From Neptunicoccus cionae (GTDB lineage: Bacteria > Pseudomonadota > Alphaproteobacteria > Rhodobacterales > Rhodobacteraceae), in contig NZ_BMKA01000002.1 in assembly GCF_014643735.1 (NCBI RefSeq), forward strand, positions 744,001 to 808,000: a DNA stretch of 64,000 bases. The letters are read 5' to 3'. The notes under the pieces were generated by a model that was not told where the DNA came from, did not search any database, and saw nothing but the letters and a program-made list of their open reading frames with translations. This document shows positions 34,588-43,831 of the stretch, piece after piece; the stretch's first letter is position 1, and the number at the start of each line of letters is the position of its first letter. Made by a program: the position numbers and the translations under genes.

Positions 34588-35106
34588 ATGAGCACCGAAC
34601 CGACGAAAGCCAAACCCGGAGAGATGCTGTTTGTGGGTCTGTTCTTCGCAGTTTCCGCCTATTTGCTGACCCAAATCGGGGATCAGGCCAAGTTCTCGGC
34701 CAAAGGCAAACTTTTCGCACAGCCCGCATTCTGGCCGGGTGTTGGCGTGATTGGGATGGTTGGATTTACCGCACTGCATTTGCTGACCCACATGAAACAA
34801 CGGGCGAAAAGCGGGCTTGGCAGTGAAGTGGTGATCTGGCTGCGGGCCTTTGAATTTGTCGGGTGGTTCATGATCTACGTGATCGCCGTACCGCGCATCG
34901 GCTACCTGCCAAGCACGGTTCTGTTTACCTTCCTCCTTGCCCTTCGCATGGGGTATCGCAGTCTGGCAATGCTGGGCTGGTCCGCTGCATCGGGTGTAGC
35001 GATTGTCATCATCTTCAAGACACTTCTAGGCGTGAAAATCCCCGGAGGTGCGCTTTATGAGCATCTGCCCGACGGATTGCGCAACTTCATGATTATGGGC
35101 TTCTGA
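34588..35106 (+). CDS. Tripartite tricarboxylate transporter small membrane subunit (TctB family)
   Basis: The 172-residue protein with four hydrophobic segments (near residues 13-30, 49-67, 85-103 and 120-150) fits the TctB family in length and in the ending GVKIPGGALYEHLP, a recognisable TctB tail. It acts with TctA in the inner membrane. GAGGGAG precedes the start, and the stop is one base before the tctA start region. Confidence 0.9.
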   Translation: MSTEPTKAKPGEMLFVGLFFAVSAYLLTQIGDQAKFSAKGKLFAQPAFWPGVGVIGMVGFTALHLLTHMKQRAKSGLGSEVVIWLRAFEFVGWFMIYVIAVPRIGYLPSTVLFTFLLALRMGYRSLAMLGWSAASGVAIVIIFKTLLGVKIPGGALYEHLPDGLRNFMIMGF

Positions 35107-35107
35107 T

Positions 35108-36592
35108 ATGGATCTGTTTTTCTCCAGTTTAGAGATCCTCGCCCGTTGGGATGTGCTGATCGCCCTTATCGTCGGCTCTGTCGGGGGCGTGATTATCGGC
35201 GCAATTCCAGGTGTCGGGGCGGCTGTGGCCATCGCGATTCTGCTGCCCGCAACCTTTTCGCTTGATCCCATCGTCGGACTGACCGCGCTTTTGGGGATTT
35301 ACGGCAGTTCCATGTATGGCGGTGCGATTCCCGCAATTCTGGTGAACACACCGGGGACGGCGGTGAACGCGCTGACGACCTACGACGGCTATCCGATGAC
35401 CCAGCGGGGCGAGGGCCGACGCGCCCTGTCGCTCGCGTATTCTGCAAGCTTCTTCGGGGGTGTTTTTGCGGTTGTCTGCCTGATTTTTCTCTCTCCAATA
35501 CTAGCAGCCATCGCCCCCCATTTCGGCAGCCGCGAGATTTTCCTCGCGTCCTTGCTCGGGATTATTCTGGTGGTGCTGGCCCATCGCGGGCAAATCCTGA
35601 TCGCTGGCGCACTGGCCTGTTTCGGCATCTGGCTGAACACCATCGGGCTGGAGCCGATCCAGTATTCAAAGCGCTACACCTTCGGGCAAAGCTGGCTGTC
35701 TGGCGGCGTCGATCTGATCGTGGTGGTGCTGGGGCTGTTTGCCATATCACAGGCAATCGTCCTTTTGGTGGACGAGAACCGCGCGCCGCGCACAGGCACC
35801 CTGTCGGGGGGGCTGTTCCAAGGCTTTAAAGAACTGTTCCAACACAAACGGGTCGCAAGCGTCAGTGCATCCTTCGGGGTGATGATGGGGATGATACCCG
35901 GTGTCGGGGAATTTACCGCGCAATTTATGTCCTATACGGCTGCGCGGCGCGGATCGAAAACGCCAGAGCTGTTTGGCAACGGCGCACCGGAAGGTTTGAT
36001 CGCCTCCGAAGCCTCTAACAATGCCGTGCCCGCCGCAGCGATGATACCGCTGCTGGCTCTTGGCATTCCGGGCGAAGCGCTGACCGCGATGATGTTGTCG
36101 GTGTTTTATGTGCATAACGTGGTGCCCGGACCGCAATTGTTCCAAAACCAGATGGATTTCGTTGTCGCGCTTTATATTGCGCTGCTGTTGCTGAACGTGA
36201 TGGTTGTCATATTCCTGCTGTTTTCGACCAACCTGCTGCTGAAAATCATCCAGATCCCGACCCGTTTTCTGGGCATTATCATTCTGACCCTGTCGTTTGT
36301 CGGGGTCTATTCCCTGCGCAATTCCACCATCGACTGCGCCATAGCGGCGGGGTTCGGCGTGTTCGGGTTTATTCTGAAACGTCTGAACCTGCCCATCGTA
36401 CCGATTATCCTTGGCATGGTTCTTGGCGGGATCATGGAAGCCAAACTGCGCACCTCTATGATGCGGGTCAAAACCCCATTCGACATGATCGACCGCCCTA
36501 TCGCCTTTATCCTGTTTCTCCTGATCCTCGCCGTGCTCGGCTCTCATGTCTGGCGCATGTGGAAGGATCGCAATTCGACGGAAGACCTATGA
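35108..36592 (+). CDS. Tripartite tricarboxylate transporter large permease (TctA family)
   Basis: The 494-residue membrane protein holds the TctA repeats: IGAIPGVGAAVAIAILLPAT near residue 35 and the partner MMGMIPGVGEFTAQF in the second half. The GSSMYGGAIPAILVNTPGT motif is also characteristic. It carries out ion-driven import with TctB and TctC. Its TGA overlaps the ATG of the aldehyde dehydrogenase gene (ATGA), implying coupled translation and tying the transporter to the enzymes downstream. Confidence 0.93.
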   Translation: MDLFFSSLEILARWDVLIALIVGSVGGVIIGAIPGVGAAVAIAILLPATFSLDPIVGLTALLGIYGSSMYGGAIPAILVNTPGTAVNALTTYDGYPMTQRGEGRRALSLAYSASFFGGVFAVVCLIFLSPILAAIAPHFGSREIFLASLLGIILVVLAHRGQILIAGALACFGIWLNTIGLEPIQYSKRYTFGQSWLSGGVDLIVVVLGLFAISQAIVLLVDENRAPRTGTLSGGLFQGFKELFQHKRVASVSASFGVMMGMIPGVGEFTAQFMSYTAARRGSKTPELFGNGAPEGLIASEASNNAVPAAAMIPLLALGIPGEALTAMMLSVFYVHNVVPGPQLFQNQMDFVVALYIALLLLNVMVVIFLLFSTNLLLKIIQIPTRFLGIIILTLSFVGVYSLRNSTIDCAIAAGFGVFGFILKRLNLPIVPIILGMVLGGIMEAKLRTSMMRVKTPFDMIDRPIAFILFLLILAVLGSHVWRMWKDRNSTEDL

Positions 36593-38073
36593 CCACACAA
36601 TCGCAAATCGACGCCCTGCGCAGCGAAACCGTTGCAGCGCAATCCCTGTTCATCGACAACGCCACCGTAGAAGGCACTGCCGAACCGATGGCTGTGACCT
36701 CCCCAATTGACGGCACGCAGCTGACCACCATCGCCAATGCCACATCGGGCGAGGTTGATCTGGCCGTTGCATCAGCCCGCACTGCGTTCAATGACGGGCG
36801 CTGGTCCCGTCTGGCCCCTGCCGCGCGCAAGAAAATCCTGTTCGCGGTGGCCGATGCGATTGAAGCCGATGCGCTGGCGCTGTCCGTGCTTGGCATCCGC
36901 GACAACGGGACCGAGTTCGCGATGGCCTATAAAGCCGAGGCCGGTTCCGCCGCCGCCACCTTCCGCTATTACGCTGAAGCCATCGACAAAACACCGGGGG
37001 AAATCGCCCCTACAGCGCCCGGCACGCTGGGTCTGGTGCATCACGAACCTGTCGGCGTGGTCGGTGCGATCATCCCGTGGAACTTCCCGCTGATGATTGG
37101 CGCATGGAAAATCGCCCCTGCCATTGCAGCGGGCAATTCAATCGTTGTGAAGCCTGCCGAAACCGCATCCCTGTCCTTGTTGCGACTGGCTGAAATTGCA
37201 GCCGGTGCTGGCCTGCCTGCGGGCGTGCTGAATGTTGTTACAGGCGATGGCCGTATTGCGGGGGATGCGCTGGCGCGGTCTATGGATGTCGATGTGCTGG
37301 CCTTTACCGGATCGGGCATGACGGGGCGCAAACTGCTAGAAGCATCGGCCCAATCGAACCTCAAACGGGTTTATCTTGAGCTGGGCGGGAAATCCCCGAA
37401 CGTGGTTTTTGCCGATGCGCCGGATCTCGACAAAGCGGCGGCTGTTTCTGCTGGTGGTATCTTTCGCAATGCGGGGCAGGTCTGCGTGGCTGCATCCCGC
37501 TTGCTGGTAGAACGTAGCATCCATGATGATTTTGTCGCGGCGCTGAAATCCCATGCCGAAGCGTTTAAGGTTGGTGATCCGCTGGACCTGAACACCCAAA
37601 TCGGTGCGGTAAATTCCGAAACCCAACTGGCCGGAAACCTGCGACTAACCGAGGCAGCGATCAGTGAAGGGGCAGAGTGTATCACAGGGGGCAACCGCAT
37701 CCTTGAAGACACTGGCGGCAGCTATATGGCGCCTACAATCCTGTCCGGTGTGACACCCACCAACACCGTGTTCCGCAAAGAGGTCTTCGGGCCGGTTCTC
37801 GCAGTAACGCCATTTGACACCGAAGAAGAAGCCGTCCAGCTTGCCAATGACAGCGACCTTGGCCTTGCGGCAGGTGTCTGGACCTCGAACCTGTCGCGCG
37901 CCCACAATATGATCAGCGCGATCAACGCCGGTGTGGTGCATGTGAACACCTACGGCGGGCCGGATAACACCGTGCCGCTGACAGGTCATAAACAATCGGG
38001 CAACGGTTCGGACAAATCGCTTCATGCGCTTGATAAATACACCAACCTGAAAACCGCATGGATACAGCTATGA
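36589..38073 (+). CDS. Aldehyde dehydrogenase (NAD(P)-dependent)
   Basis: The 494-residue ALDH-superfamily enzyme has the cofactor loop VVGAIIPWNFPLMIGAWKIA, GNSIVVKPAE, the active-site Glu region LELGGKSPNVVF and the catalytic Cys in FRNAGQVCVAASR. It resembles gamma-glutamyl/betaine aldehyde and semialdehyde dehydrogenases. ATGA overlaps join it to tctA upstream and to the class III PLP gene downstream. In this setting it should oxidise the aldehyde or semialdehyde made by its neighbour. Confidence 0.92.
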   Translation: MTTQSQIDALRSETVAAQSLFIDNATVEGTAEPMAVTSPIDGTQLTTIANATSGEVDLAVASARTAFNDGRWSRLAPAARKKILFAVADAIEADALALSVLGIRDNGTEFAMAYKAEAGSAAATFRYYAEAIDKTPGEIAPTAPGTLGLVHHEPVGVVGAIIPWNFPLMIGAWKIAPAIAAGNSIVVKPAETASLSLLRLAEIAAGAGLPAGVLNVVTGDGRIAGDALARSMDVDVLAFTGSGMTGRKLLEASAQSNLKRVYLELGGKSPNVVFADAPDLDKAAAVSAGGIFRNAGQVCVAASRLLVERSIHDDFVAALKSHAEAFKVGDPLDLNTQIGAVNSETQLAGNLRLTEAAISEGAECITGGNRILEDTGGSYMAPTILSGVTPTNTVFRKEVFGPVLAVTPFDTEEEAVQLANDSDLGLAAGVWTSNLSRAHNMISAINAGVVHVNTYGGPDNTVPLTGHKQSGNGSDKSLHALDKYTNLKTAWIQL

Positions 38074-39350
38074 CCTCGCTCAGCAAATCTTTACTTGCAC
38101 GGCGTGATGCGGTGCTCGGCCCCAATATGTCCACCTTTTATCAAGAGCCTGTGCATCTGGTAAAAGGGGAAGGCGTTTGGGTCTGGGACCATGACGGGAA
38201 AAAGTATCTCGACTGCTACAATAATGTGCCCCACGTGGGTCACTGCCACCCCCATGTGGTGAAAGCCATGTCAGATCAGGCGGCAACGCTGAACACGCAT
38301 ACGCGGTACTTGCACGAAGGCATCGTCGATTATGCCGAGAAGCTGACGGCGACCTTTGATGACCCGCTGAACACGGCGCTGCTGTGCTGCACCGGATCGG
38401 AAGCCAACGATGTTGCCCTGCGCATGGCCGAGGCTGTGACCGGAAAGACCGGCATTATCGTCACCAACCACACCTATCACGGCAACACGACGGCTGTGTC
38501 GGCTCTGTCCACGACCAACCCGTCGAAGTTCGGCAAATCGAGCCATATTCGTCATGTGCCTGCACCCGACAGCTATCGCCCGCCCGAAGGCGATGCAGGT
38601 GAATATTTCGCAGAGCAAGTGAAAGCGAAAATTGCAGAACTGGAAGACAGCGAACACGGTTTCGCCGCCCTGCTGATCGACCCGTTCTTTGCGAACGAGG
38701 GCTTTCCCGACCTGCCCGCCGGATTTCTAAACGCGACCATGAAAGTCGTGCATGACGCCGGAGGCATCCTGATCGCGGATGAGGTCCAACCCGGTTTCGG
38801 GCGTACCGGCAGCCATATGTGGGGACATCAGTACCAAGGAATCACGCCTGATGTGGTGACGCTGGGCAAACCGATGGGCAACGGTCATCCGGTGGCTGGC
38901 GTGGTCACAACGGCTGCGATCATGCACGAGTTTCGCACGGCATTCCGCTACTTCAACACCTTCGGCGGCAACCCTGTGTCCTGCGCCACTGCGCTGGCCG
39001 TGCTTGAGGTGATTGAACAGGAAGGTCTGATGCAGCAAGCCGCCGATGTGGGCGCCTATGCCAAGGGTCGTCTGCAGGAACTGGCGGAAAAGCACAGCGT
39101 TATCGGCGATGTGCGCGGGCGCGGCATGTTTTTCGGAGCAGAACTGGTAACCGACCGCACCACCAAAGCCCCCGCAACGGATTACATCCTGCGTGTGATC
39201 GAAGAACTGCGCAATCGGGGCATACTGCTGAATAAAATCGGCATCCATTACAACACCCTGAAAATTCGCCCGAATCTGCAATTCACGCGGGACGACGCGG
39301 ACCTTCTGATCGACACGCTGGATCAGGTTCTATCGGACGTGCAGCCATGA
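38070..39350 (+). CDS. Class III PLP enzyme, AGXT2L/phospholyase-like aminotransferase
   Basis: The 426-residue fold-I enzyme shows VHLVKGEGVWVWDHDGKKYL, CCTGSEANDVALRMAEAVTG, ILIADEVQPGFGRTGSHMWG and VTLGKPMGNGHPVAG with the PLP Lys. The FEP/HGNT-type loop (NHTYHGNTTAVSAL) and general layout resemble the AGXT2L group, which cleaves O-phosphorylated amino alcohols (phosphoethanolamine, 5-phosphohydroxylysine) to aldehyde, ammonia and phosphate. The next gene encodes an APH-fold kinase, as in known kinase/phospholyase pairs. Transamination remains possible. Start overlaps the ALDH stop and its stop overlaps the kinase start. Confidence 0.85.
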   Translation: MTSLSKSLLARRDAVLGPNMSTFYQEPVHLVKGEGVWVWDHDGKKYLDCYNNVPHVGHCHPHVVKAMSDQAATLNTHTRYLHEGIVDYAEKLTATFDDPLNTALLCCTGSEANDVALRMAEAVTGKTGIIVTNHTYHGNTTAVSALSTTNPSKFGKSSHIRHVPAPDSYRPPEGDAGEYFAEQVKAKIAELEDSEHGFAALLIDPFFANEGFPDLPAGFLNATMKVVHDAGGILIADEVQPGFGRTGSHMWGHQYQGITPDVVTLGKPMGNGHPVAGVVTTAAIMHEFRTAFRYFNTFGGNPVSCATALAVLEVIEQEGLMQQAADVGAYAKGRLQELAEKHSVIGDVRGRGMFFGAELVTDRTTKAPATDYILRVIEELRNRGILLNKIGIHYNTLKIRPNLQFTRDDADLLIDTLDQVLSDVQP

Positions 39351-40294
39351 CGGATGCGCTGGCACAACTGGCCATTGCCCGATGGGATGTGGACGCCACT
39401 TCGGTTGAACTCGTGGCAGAGCGGGAAAATCGCGTTTTCCGCGTGATAACACCGGACGCTACCTATGCTTTGCGCCAACATCGCAGCGGCTATCGCACTG
39501 ATGCGCAGCTAAGCTCTGAACTGGCTTGGATGAAATCGCTCGACACGGCGGGTCTGTCGCTGCCCCGCCCGATCGCGGGTTCGGATGGGGCCCACCTGCA
39601 ACTGGTGAACGAAGCGCAGTTTGATCTGCTGACTTGGCTGAGTGGCCGTCAGCTCGGGGCATTCGGCACGCCACTTGATCTGGACGATCCCGAACGCACG
39701 TTCCACGACCTCGGTCAGGCAATGGCGCGACTGCATAAAGCGTCTGATGCTTGGACCGTTCCCGCAGGTTTCACCCGTCCCCGCTGGGATGCGGATGGTC
39801 TGATCGGAGAGACACCGCAGTGGGGGCGGTTCTGGGAAAACCCGACCCTGACGCCAGACCAAAAGACCCTGTTTGAAACCTTCCGGGCGGAAGCCACTGC
39901 GACACTGTCGGAGGGTCAGCACGACTTTGGCCTGATCCACGCCGATCTGTTGCGGGAGAATATCCTGATCGACGGGCGAGACCTGCATCTGATCGACTTT
40001 GACGATGGCGGGCCGGGGTATCGGCTGTTTGAACTGGCCACCACAATTTTCCGCATCCGCGAAGAAACAAATGCACCGGTCCTGCAATCCGCACTGATCG
40101 AGGGCTACCAGTCCGAGCGTACAATTAACATCACACACCTGCCCCTGTTCATCGCCCTGCGGGCCTGCACCTATGTGGGCTGGATCGTCACGCGAATGGA
40201 GCTTCAGGGCGCGCAGGAGCGCAACAAGCAGCACATTAACAATGCGACCCAAGTGGTTACAAACTGGCTTAATTCGGGAGGCACTCATGTCTGA
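39347..40294 (+). CDS. APH-fold small-molecule kinase (hydroxylysine kinase/homoserine kinase II-like)
   Basis: The 315-residue protein of the aminoglycoside-phosphotransferase/choline-kinase superfamily has the Brenner motif HADLLRENILI (about residue 198: catalytic Asp, Asn ligand) and the metal-binding LIDFDDGG (about 217). The N-lobe reads NRVFRVITPDATYALRQHR with the expected Arg/Lys region. Relatives phosphorylate choline, ethanolamine, hydroxylysine or homoserine. Being wedged between a phospholyase-like gene and a Tm-1-like gene, with overlaps on both sides, it probably phosphorylates the imported amino alcohol. Confidence 0.87.
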   Translation: MTDALAQLAIARWDVDATSVELVAERENRVFRVITPDATYALRQHRSGYRTDAQLSSELAWMKSLDTAGLSLPRPIAGSDGAHLQLVNEAQFDLLTWLSGRQLGAFGTPLDLDDPERTFHDLGQAMARLHKASDAWTVPAGFTRPRWDADGLIGETPQWGRFWENPTLTPDQKTLFETFRAEATATLSEGQHDFGLIHADLLRENILIDGRDLHLIDFDDGGPGYRLFELATTIFRIREETNAPVLQSALIEGYQSERTINITHLPLFIALRACTYVGWIVTRMELQGAQERNKQHINNATQVVTNWLNSGGTHV

Positions 40295-41522
40295 CAAGAC
40301 TATTCTAGTCGTCGGAACCTACGACACCAAAGACGACGAGTTGAACTATATGGCAGAGCGGATCACCGCAATGGGCGGCGGCGTTCTGACGATGGATGTC
40401 AGCGTTCTTGGCGACCCGTCAGAGCCTTGCGACCATTCCAAACACGCAGTGGCAGAGGCCGCAGGCAGTTCCATTAAGGCGGCGATTGATTCAGGCGATG
40501 AAAACACCGCGATGCAGATCATGGCGCGGGGCGCGTCGCAGCTTGCAGCGCAGCTTTACCGTGACGGCGCTTTTGATGGTGTGGTCATTCTGGGCGGCAC
40601 GATGGGCACTGATCTGGCGCTGGATGTCTGTCAGGCGCTGCCGATGGGGGTGCCGAAATACGTGGTGTCTACGGTGTCTTTCTCGCCAATTATCCCACCC
40701 GAACGACTGTCTGCGGATATTCAGATGATCCTTTGGGCCGGTGGGCTTTACGGTCTGAACTCTGTCTGCAAGGCCTCCCTGTCCCAAGCGGCAGGCGCGG
40801 TGTTGGGCGCGGCCCGTGCGGTGGAACCACCCTCTACGGATCGACCCATCGTCGGGATGACATCGCTTGGATCGTCCTGTCTGAAATATATGAAAAAGCT
40901 GAAACCTGCACTGGAAGAGCGGGGCTATGAGGTTGCGATTTTCCACGCCACAGGAATGGGCGGCATGGCGTTTGAATCCCTTGCCTCGCAAGGGCGGTTT
41001 TGTTGCGTCATGGATTTCGGCCTGTCGGAACTCGGCAACTTGATTGCAGGCTCTGTGGTGAACAGCGGCAGTCAAAGGATGCTGAACGCTGGGCAGGCTG
41101 GCATCCCCCAGATGGTCGCCCCCGGCTGTTTCGATCTGGTGGATTTCGCAGGTTGGCAGGACATCCCCGAAAACTACCGCGACCGTCCGTTTCACGAACA
41201 TAACCGCCTGATCAAGTCGTCTGCTTTCAACGCCGAGGAACGCCGCGAATCCGCCCGCGAGGTGGCCAAGCGTCTGGCGAAAGCCAAAGCACCCACCCAT
41301 TTTATCATGCCGCTGCAAGGGGTTGAGGAATGGGACAAAGAAGGCGATGTGGCCCATGATCCCGAAGGGCTCGCCGCGTTTACGGATGAGGCGCGCAAGG
41401 TGATGACAGACCCTATCGGCTATTCCGAAGTAGACGCCCATATTAACGATCAGGCCTTCGCTGACAAAGCGCTGGAAATCTTTGACGCTTGGGTCGCGGA
41501 CGGGACGATCCGCAAGGATTAA
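40287..41522 (+). CDS. Tm-1-like ATP-binding (UPF0261) protein
   Basis: The 411-residue protein matches the UPF0261 family: ILVVGTYDTKDDELNYMAER at the N-terminus, VVILGGTMGTDLALDVC, and GMTSLGSSCLKYMKKL. The N-terminal half of plant resistance protein Tm-1 belongs here and binds ATP. Bacterial members are often paired with a phosphoenolpyruvate-mutase-like TIM-barrel protein, which is absent in this operon. Function in bacteria is unproven. It overlaps the kinase gene by eight bases and is the last gene of the operon. Confidence 0.85.
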   Translation: MSDKTILVVGTYDTKDDELNYMAERITAMGGGVLTMDVSVLGDPSEPCDHSKHAVAEAAGSSIKAAIDSGDENTAMQIMARGASQLAAQLYRDGAFDGVVILGGTMGTDLALDVCQALPMGVPKYVVSTVSFSPIIPPERLSADIQMILWAGGLYGLNSVCKASLSQAAGAVLGAARAVEPPSTDRPIVGMTSLGSSCLKYMKKLKPALEERGYEVAIFHATGMGGMAFESLASQGRFCCVMDFGLSELGNLIAGSVVNSGSQRMLNAGQAGIPQMVAPGCFDLVDFAGWQDIPENYRDRPFHEHNRLIKSSAFNAEERRESAREVAKRLAKAKAPTHFIMPLQGVEEWDKEGDVAHDPEGLAAFTDEARKVMTDPIGYSEVDAHINDQAFADKALEIFDAWVADGTIRKD

Positions 41523-41538
41523 TCCCCCGTCACAGGGT

Positions 41539-42570
41539 CTAGCGGCAGAGATCCCACGCTTTGCGCATCACCGTGGGCAGATCGGCAGGGGAAAACCGCT
41601 CCCGCGGGAGGAAGCTGCCCACCTCCGGCGTGCCGCGTACGTCCTGTGCAAAACGGACCTGAAGGCGCAGGTGGAAGTGGGTGAAGGTGTGCCGCACCTC
41701 GCCCCTGTCCTGCCAGTCCGCATCCACTGGCGGGTCCATATCGTGGGGCATCTCCTGCCACACGCTGCCGGGCCAGCCGAGCATTCCACCCAGAAGCCCC
41801 TTATCGGGACGGCGTTCCAGTAACACCGCGCCGTCTGCCCGTTCGGCCACATAGGCCACGCCCAGCCGGATCGGTTTCGCCGCTTTGGGTGTCTTGCGCG
41901 GCAGGCTCGCCGCATCACCAGCCAATCGCGCAGCGCAATCTGTCATCCACGGGCAAATCCCGCAGGCCGGCGAACGCGGCGTGCAGATCGTGGCCCCCAG
42001 ATCCATAACCGCCTGGGCGTAATCTCCGCAACGCCTGTCAGGGGTCAGCCCGTCCGCAAGGGCACGAAGAGTCTCTTTTGAAGCGGGCAAAGGGTCTAAG
42101 ACCCTGTAATACCGCGCCATAACCCGTTCCACATTTCCATCGAGCACCACTGCACGGCGGCCGAAGGCGATCGCTGACACGGCGGCGGCTGTGTAAGGTC
42201 CGATACCCGGCAACTTTAACAAGGCCTCGTAAGTATCGGGAAAGACGCCGCCATATTCTTGCGCCACCACGCGGGCGCATTTCAGCAGGTTTCGGGCCCG
42301 CGCGTAATAGCCAAGCCCTGCCCAAGCTGCCATGACATCGCCGTCCTCAGCATTTGCCAGATCACTGACAGCGGGCCAGCGCGTGACAAATTTAACGAAA
42401 TAATCCTTCACCGCTGCGACCGTTGTTTGCTGTAGCATCACCTCTGACAGCCAAATGTGATAAGGGTCGGGTCGCACCCCGTCCTGGCGCGCAGCGGGGC
42501 CGACACGCCACGGCATTTCGCGGGCGTGAATATCGTACCAGTCCAGCAAATCTGCGGCCTGCTGTGTCAT
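41539..42570 (-). CDS. mutY: A/G-specific adenine glycosylase
   Basis: The 343-residue DNA repair enzyme removes adenine mispaired with 8-oxoguanine. The helix-hairpin-helix LPGIGPYTAAAVSAIAFG is followed by the catalytic Asp in VVLDGNVERVMAR. The iron-sulfur motif C-x6-C-x2-C-x5-C is intact (CTPRSPACGICPWMTDC). The C-terminal NUDIX-like domain (VLLERRPDKGLLGGMLGWPG to FTHFHLRLQV) recognises 8-oxoG. I start at ATG 42570; a TTG four codons upstream is possible. It is divergent from the dciA-like gene. Confidence 0.93.
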   Translation of the reverse strand: MTQQAADLLDWYDIHAREMPWRVGPAARQDGVRPDPYHIWLSEVMLQQTTVAAVKDYFVKFVTRWPAVSDLANAEDGDVMAAWAGLGYYARARNLLKCARVVAQEYGGVFPDTYEALLKLPGIGPYTAAAVSAIAFGRRAVVLDGNVERVMARYYRVLDPLPASKETLRALADGLTPDRRCGDYAQAVMDLGATICTPRSPACGICPWMTDCAARLAGDAASLPRKTPKAAKPIRLGVAYVAERADGAVLLERRPDKGLLGGMLGWPGSVWQEMPHDMDPPVDADWQDRGEVRHTFTHFHLRLQVRFAQDVRGTPEVGSFLPRERFSPADLPTVMRKAWDLCR

Positions 42571-42665
42571 CTTCTCACACAAGTTTTATCACCTCTTTAC
42601 CACCAATTCGCTGGCATCCGTCCTTTGCCTGCGTAAGATAACCTGAATCAAAGGTTAAGACAGCC

Positions 42666-43205
42666 ATGGCCGCTACAAAATCGAAGAAATCTCCGCCCAA
42701 ACCCGCGTTTACGCGGCGCAAGGCCCGTGGATTTCTGCAAACCGGCGGTATCCTTGGCACCCAAATCCGCAAGGCTTCGGAAAAGCGGGGGTTCTCTGAG
42801 ACCCGTCTGCTAACCCATTGGGCCGAAATCGCCGGAGAATCCGTCGCGCGGATCGCCCGCCCTGTGAAAGTCGGCTACACCCGTCAGGGCATGGGGGCAA
42901 CGCTGACCCTACTGACCACGGGGGCCAATGCGCCGATGGTGCAGATGCAACTGCCCCAGATTAAAGACCGCGTGAACGCCACTTACGGTTATGCCGCGAT
43001 CAGCCGTATCCATATCACCCAGACATCCCCGACCGGTTTTGCCGATAAACAGGCGGATTTCCACCACGATCGCCCCGAAAAACCACCCCTCAGCCCCGAA
43101 AAGAAAGAGGTGCTTGCCCGAACCGTGTCTGACGTGTCAGACGGTGGGTTAAAAGCAGCCCTTGCTGCGCTGGGTGAAAACATCCTGAAGAAACAAAAAC
43201 ACTAA
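42666..43205 (+). CDS. DciA-like DUF721 protein
   Basis: The 179-residue basic protein contains the DUF721 core (about residues 35-130: RGFSETRLLTHWAEIAGESV, LTLLTTGANAPMVQMQLPQI). In bacteria lacking DnaC, the DUF721 protein DciA loads or assists the replicative helicase DnaB. An N-terminal Lys/Arg tail and an acidic-polar C-terminus flank the domain. It is followed 17 bases later by a DsbA-like gene, a common alphaproteobacterial order. Confidence 0.8.
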   Translation: MAATKSKKSPPKPAFTRRKARGFLQTGGILGTQIRKASEKRGFSETRLLTHWAEIAGESVARIARPVKVGYTRQGMGATLTLLTTGANAPMVQMQLPQIKDRVNATYGYAAISRIHITQTSPTGFADKQADFHHDRPEKPPLSPEKKEVLARTVSDVSDGGLKAALAALGENILKKQKH

Positions 43206-43222
43206 TCCAAGAGGTTCCCGTT

Positions 43223-43828
43223 ATGATTACCCGCCGCACCGCACTGGCCACACTGGCCGCGACCACTCTGCCCGGCTCTTTTGCATTTGCACAGGACGAA
43301 ACCATCACCGTTCCGGACATGCGTCTTGGCAACGAGCTGGCCAAAGTAACGGTGACAGAATACGCATCCTTCACATGCCCCCACTGCGCAAGCTTCCACG
43401 CCAACACCTATCCGCAGCTTAAGGCGAATTACATCGACACGGATAAGATCAACTTCGTTTACCGCGAAGTCTATTTCGACCGTTTCGGCCTGTGGGGCGC
43501 GATGATCGCGCGGTGTGACCCGTCCAAATTCTTCGGCATCTCCGATATGCTTTACAAGCGTCAGGCGGAATGGTCCCGTGCTGGTGAACCTGCTGAAATC
43601 GTGGCGGAAATGCGTAAAATTGGCAAGATTGCGGGCTTGTCGGACGACCAGCTTGACGAATGTCTGAACAACCAGAAAATGGCCGAAGCTATGGTTGCCC
43701 GTTTTCAGGAAACCTCTACCGCGGATGAAGTGAACTCTACACCGACCCTGTTCGTGAACGGCACCAAATATGGCAACCTGCCTTACGCAGAACTGGCCGA
43801 GATCATCGAAGCCGAGCTTGGTAGCTGA
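43223..43828 (+). CDS. DsbA family thiol-disulphide oxidoreductase
   Basis: The 201-residue periplasmic protein has a Tat-like signal (MITRRTALATLAATTLPGSFAFA) and the active site SFTCPHCASFH (CPHC). The cis-Pro loop is VNSTPTLFVNGTKYG. It introduces or rearranges disulphides in exported proteins. The insertion is short, as in the BdbD/DsbA-like single-domain group. It is 17 bases after the DUF721 gene and three bases before the CoA-transferase gene. Confidence 0.9.
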   Translation: MITRRTALATLAATTLPGSFAFAQDETITVPDMRLGNELAKVTVTEYASFTCPHCASFHANTYPQLKANYIDTDKINFVYREVYFDRFGLWGAMIARCDPSKFFGISDMLYKRQAEWSRAGEPAEIVAEMRKIGKIAGLSDDQLDECLNNQKMAEAMVARFQETSTADEVNSTPTLFVNGTKYGNLPYAELAEIIEAELGS

Positions 43829-43831
43829 TCC

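Noticed and set aside
38070-40294. Naming the kinase/PLP pair as hydroxylysine kinase and phospholyase
   Set aside because: The family pairing supports the chemistry, but no residue evidence fixes hydroxylysine over other amino alcohols.
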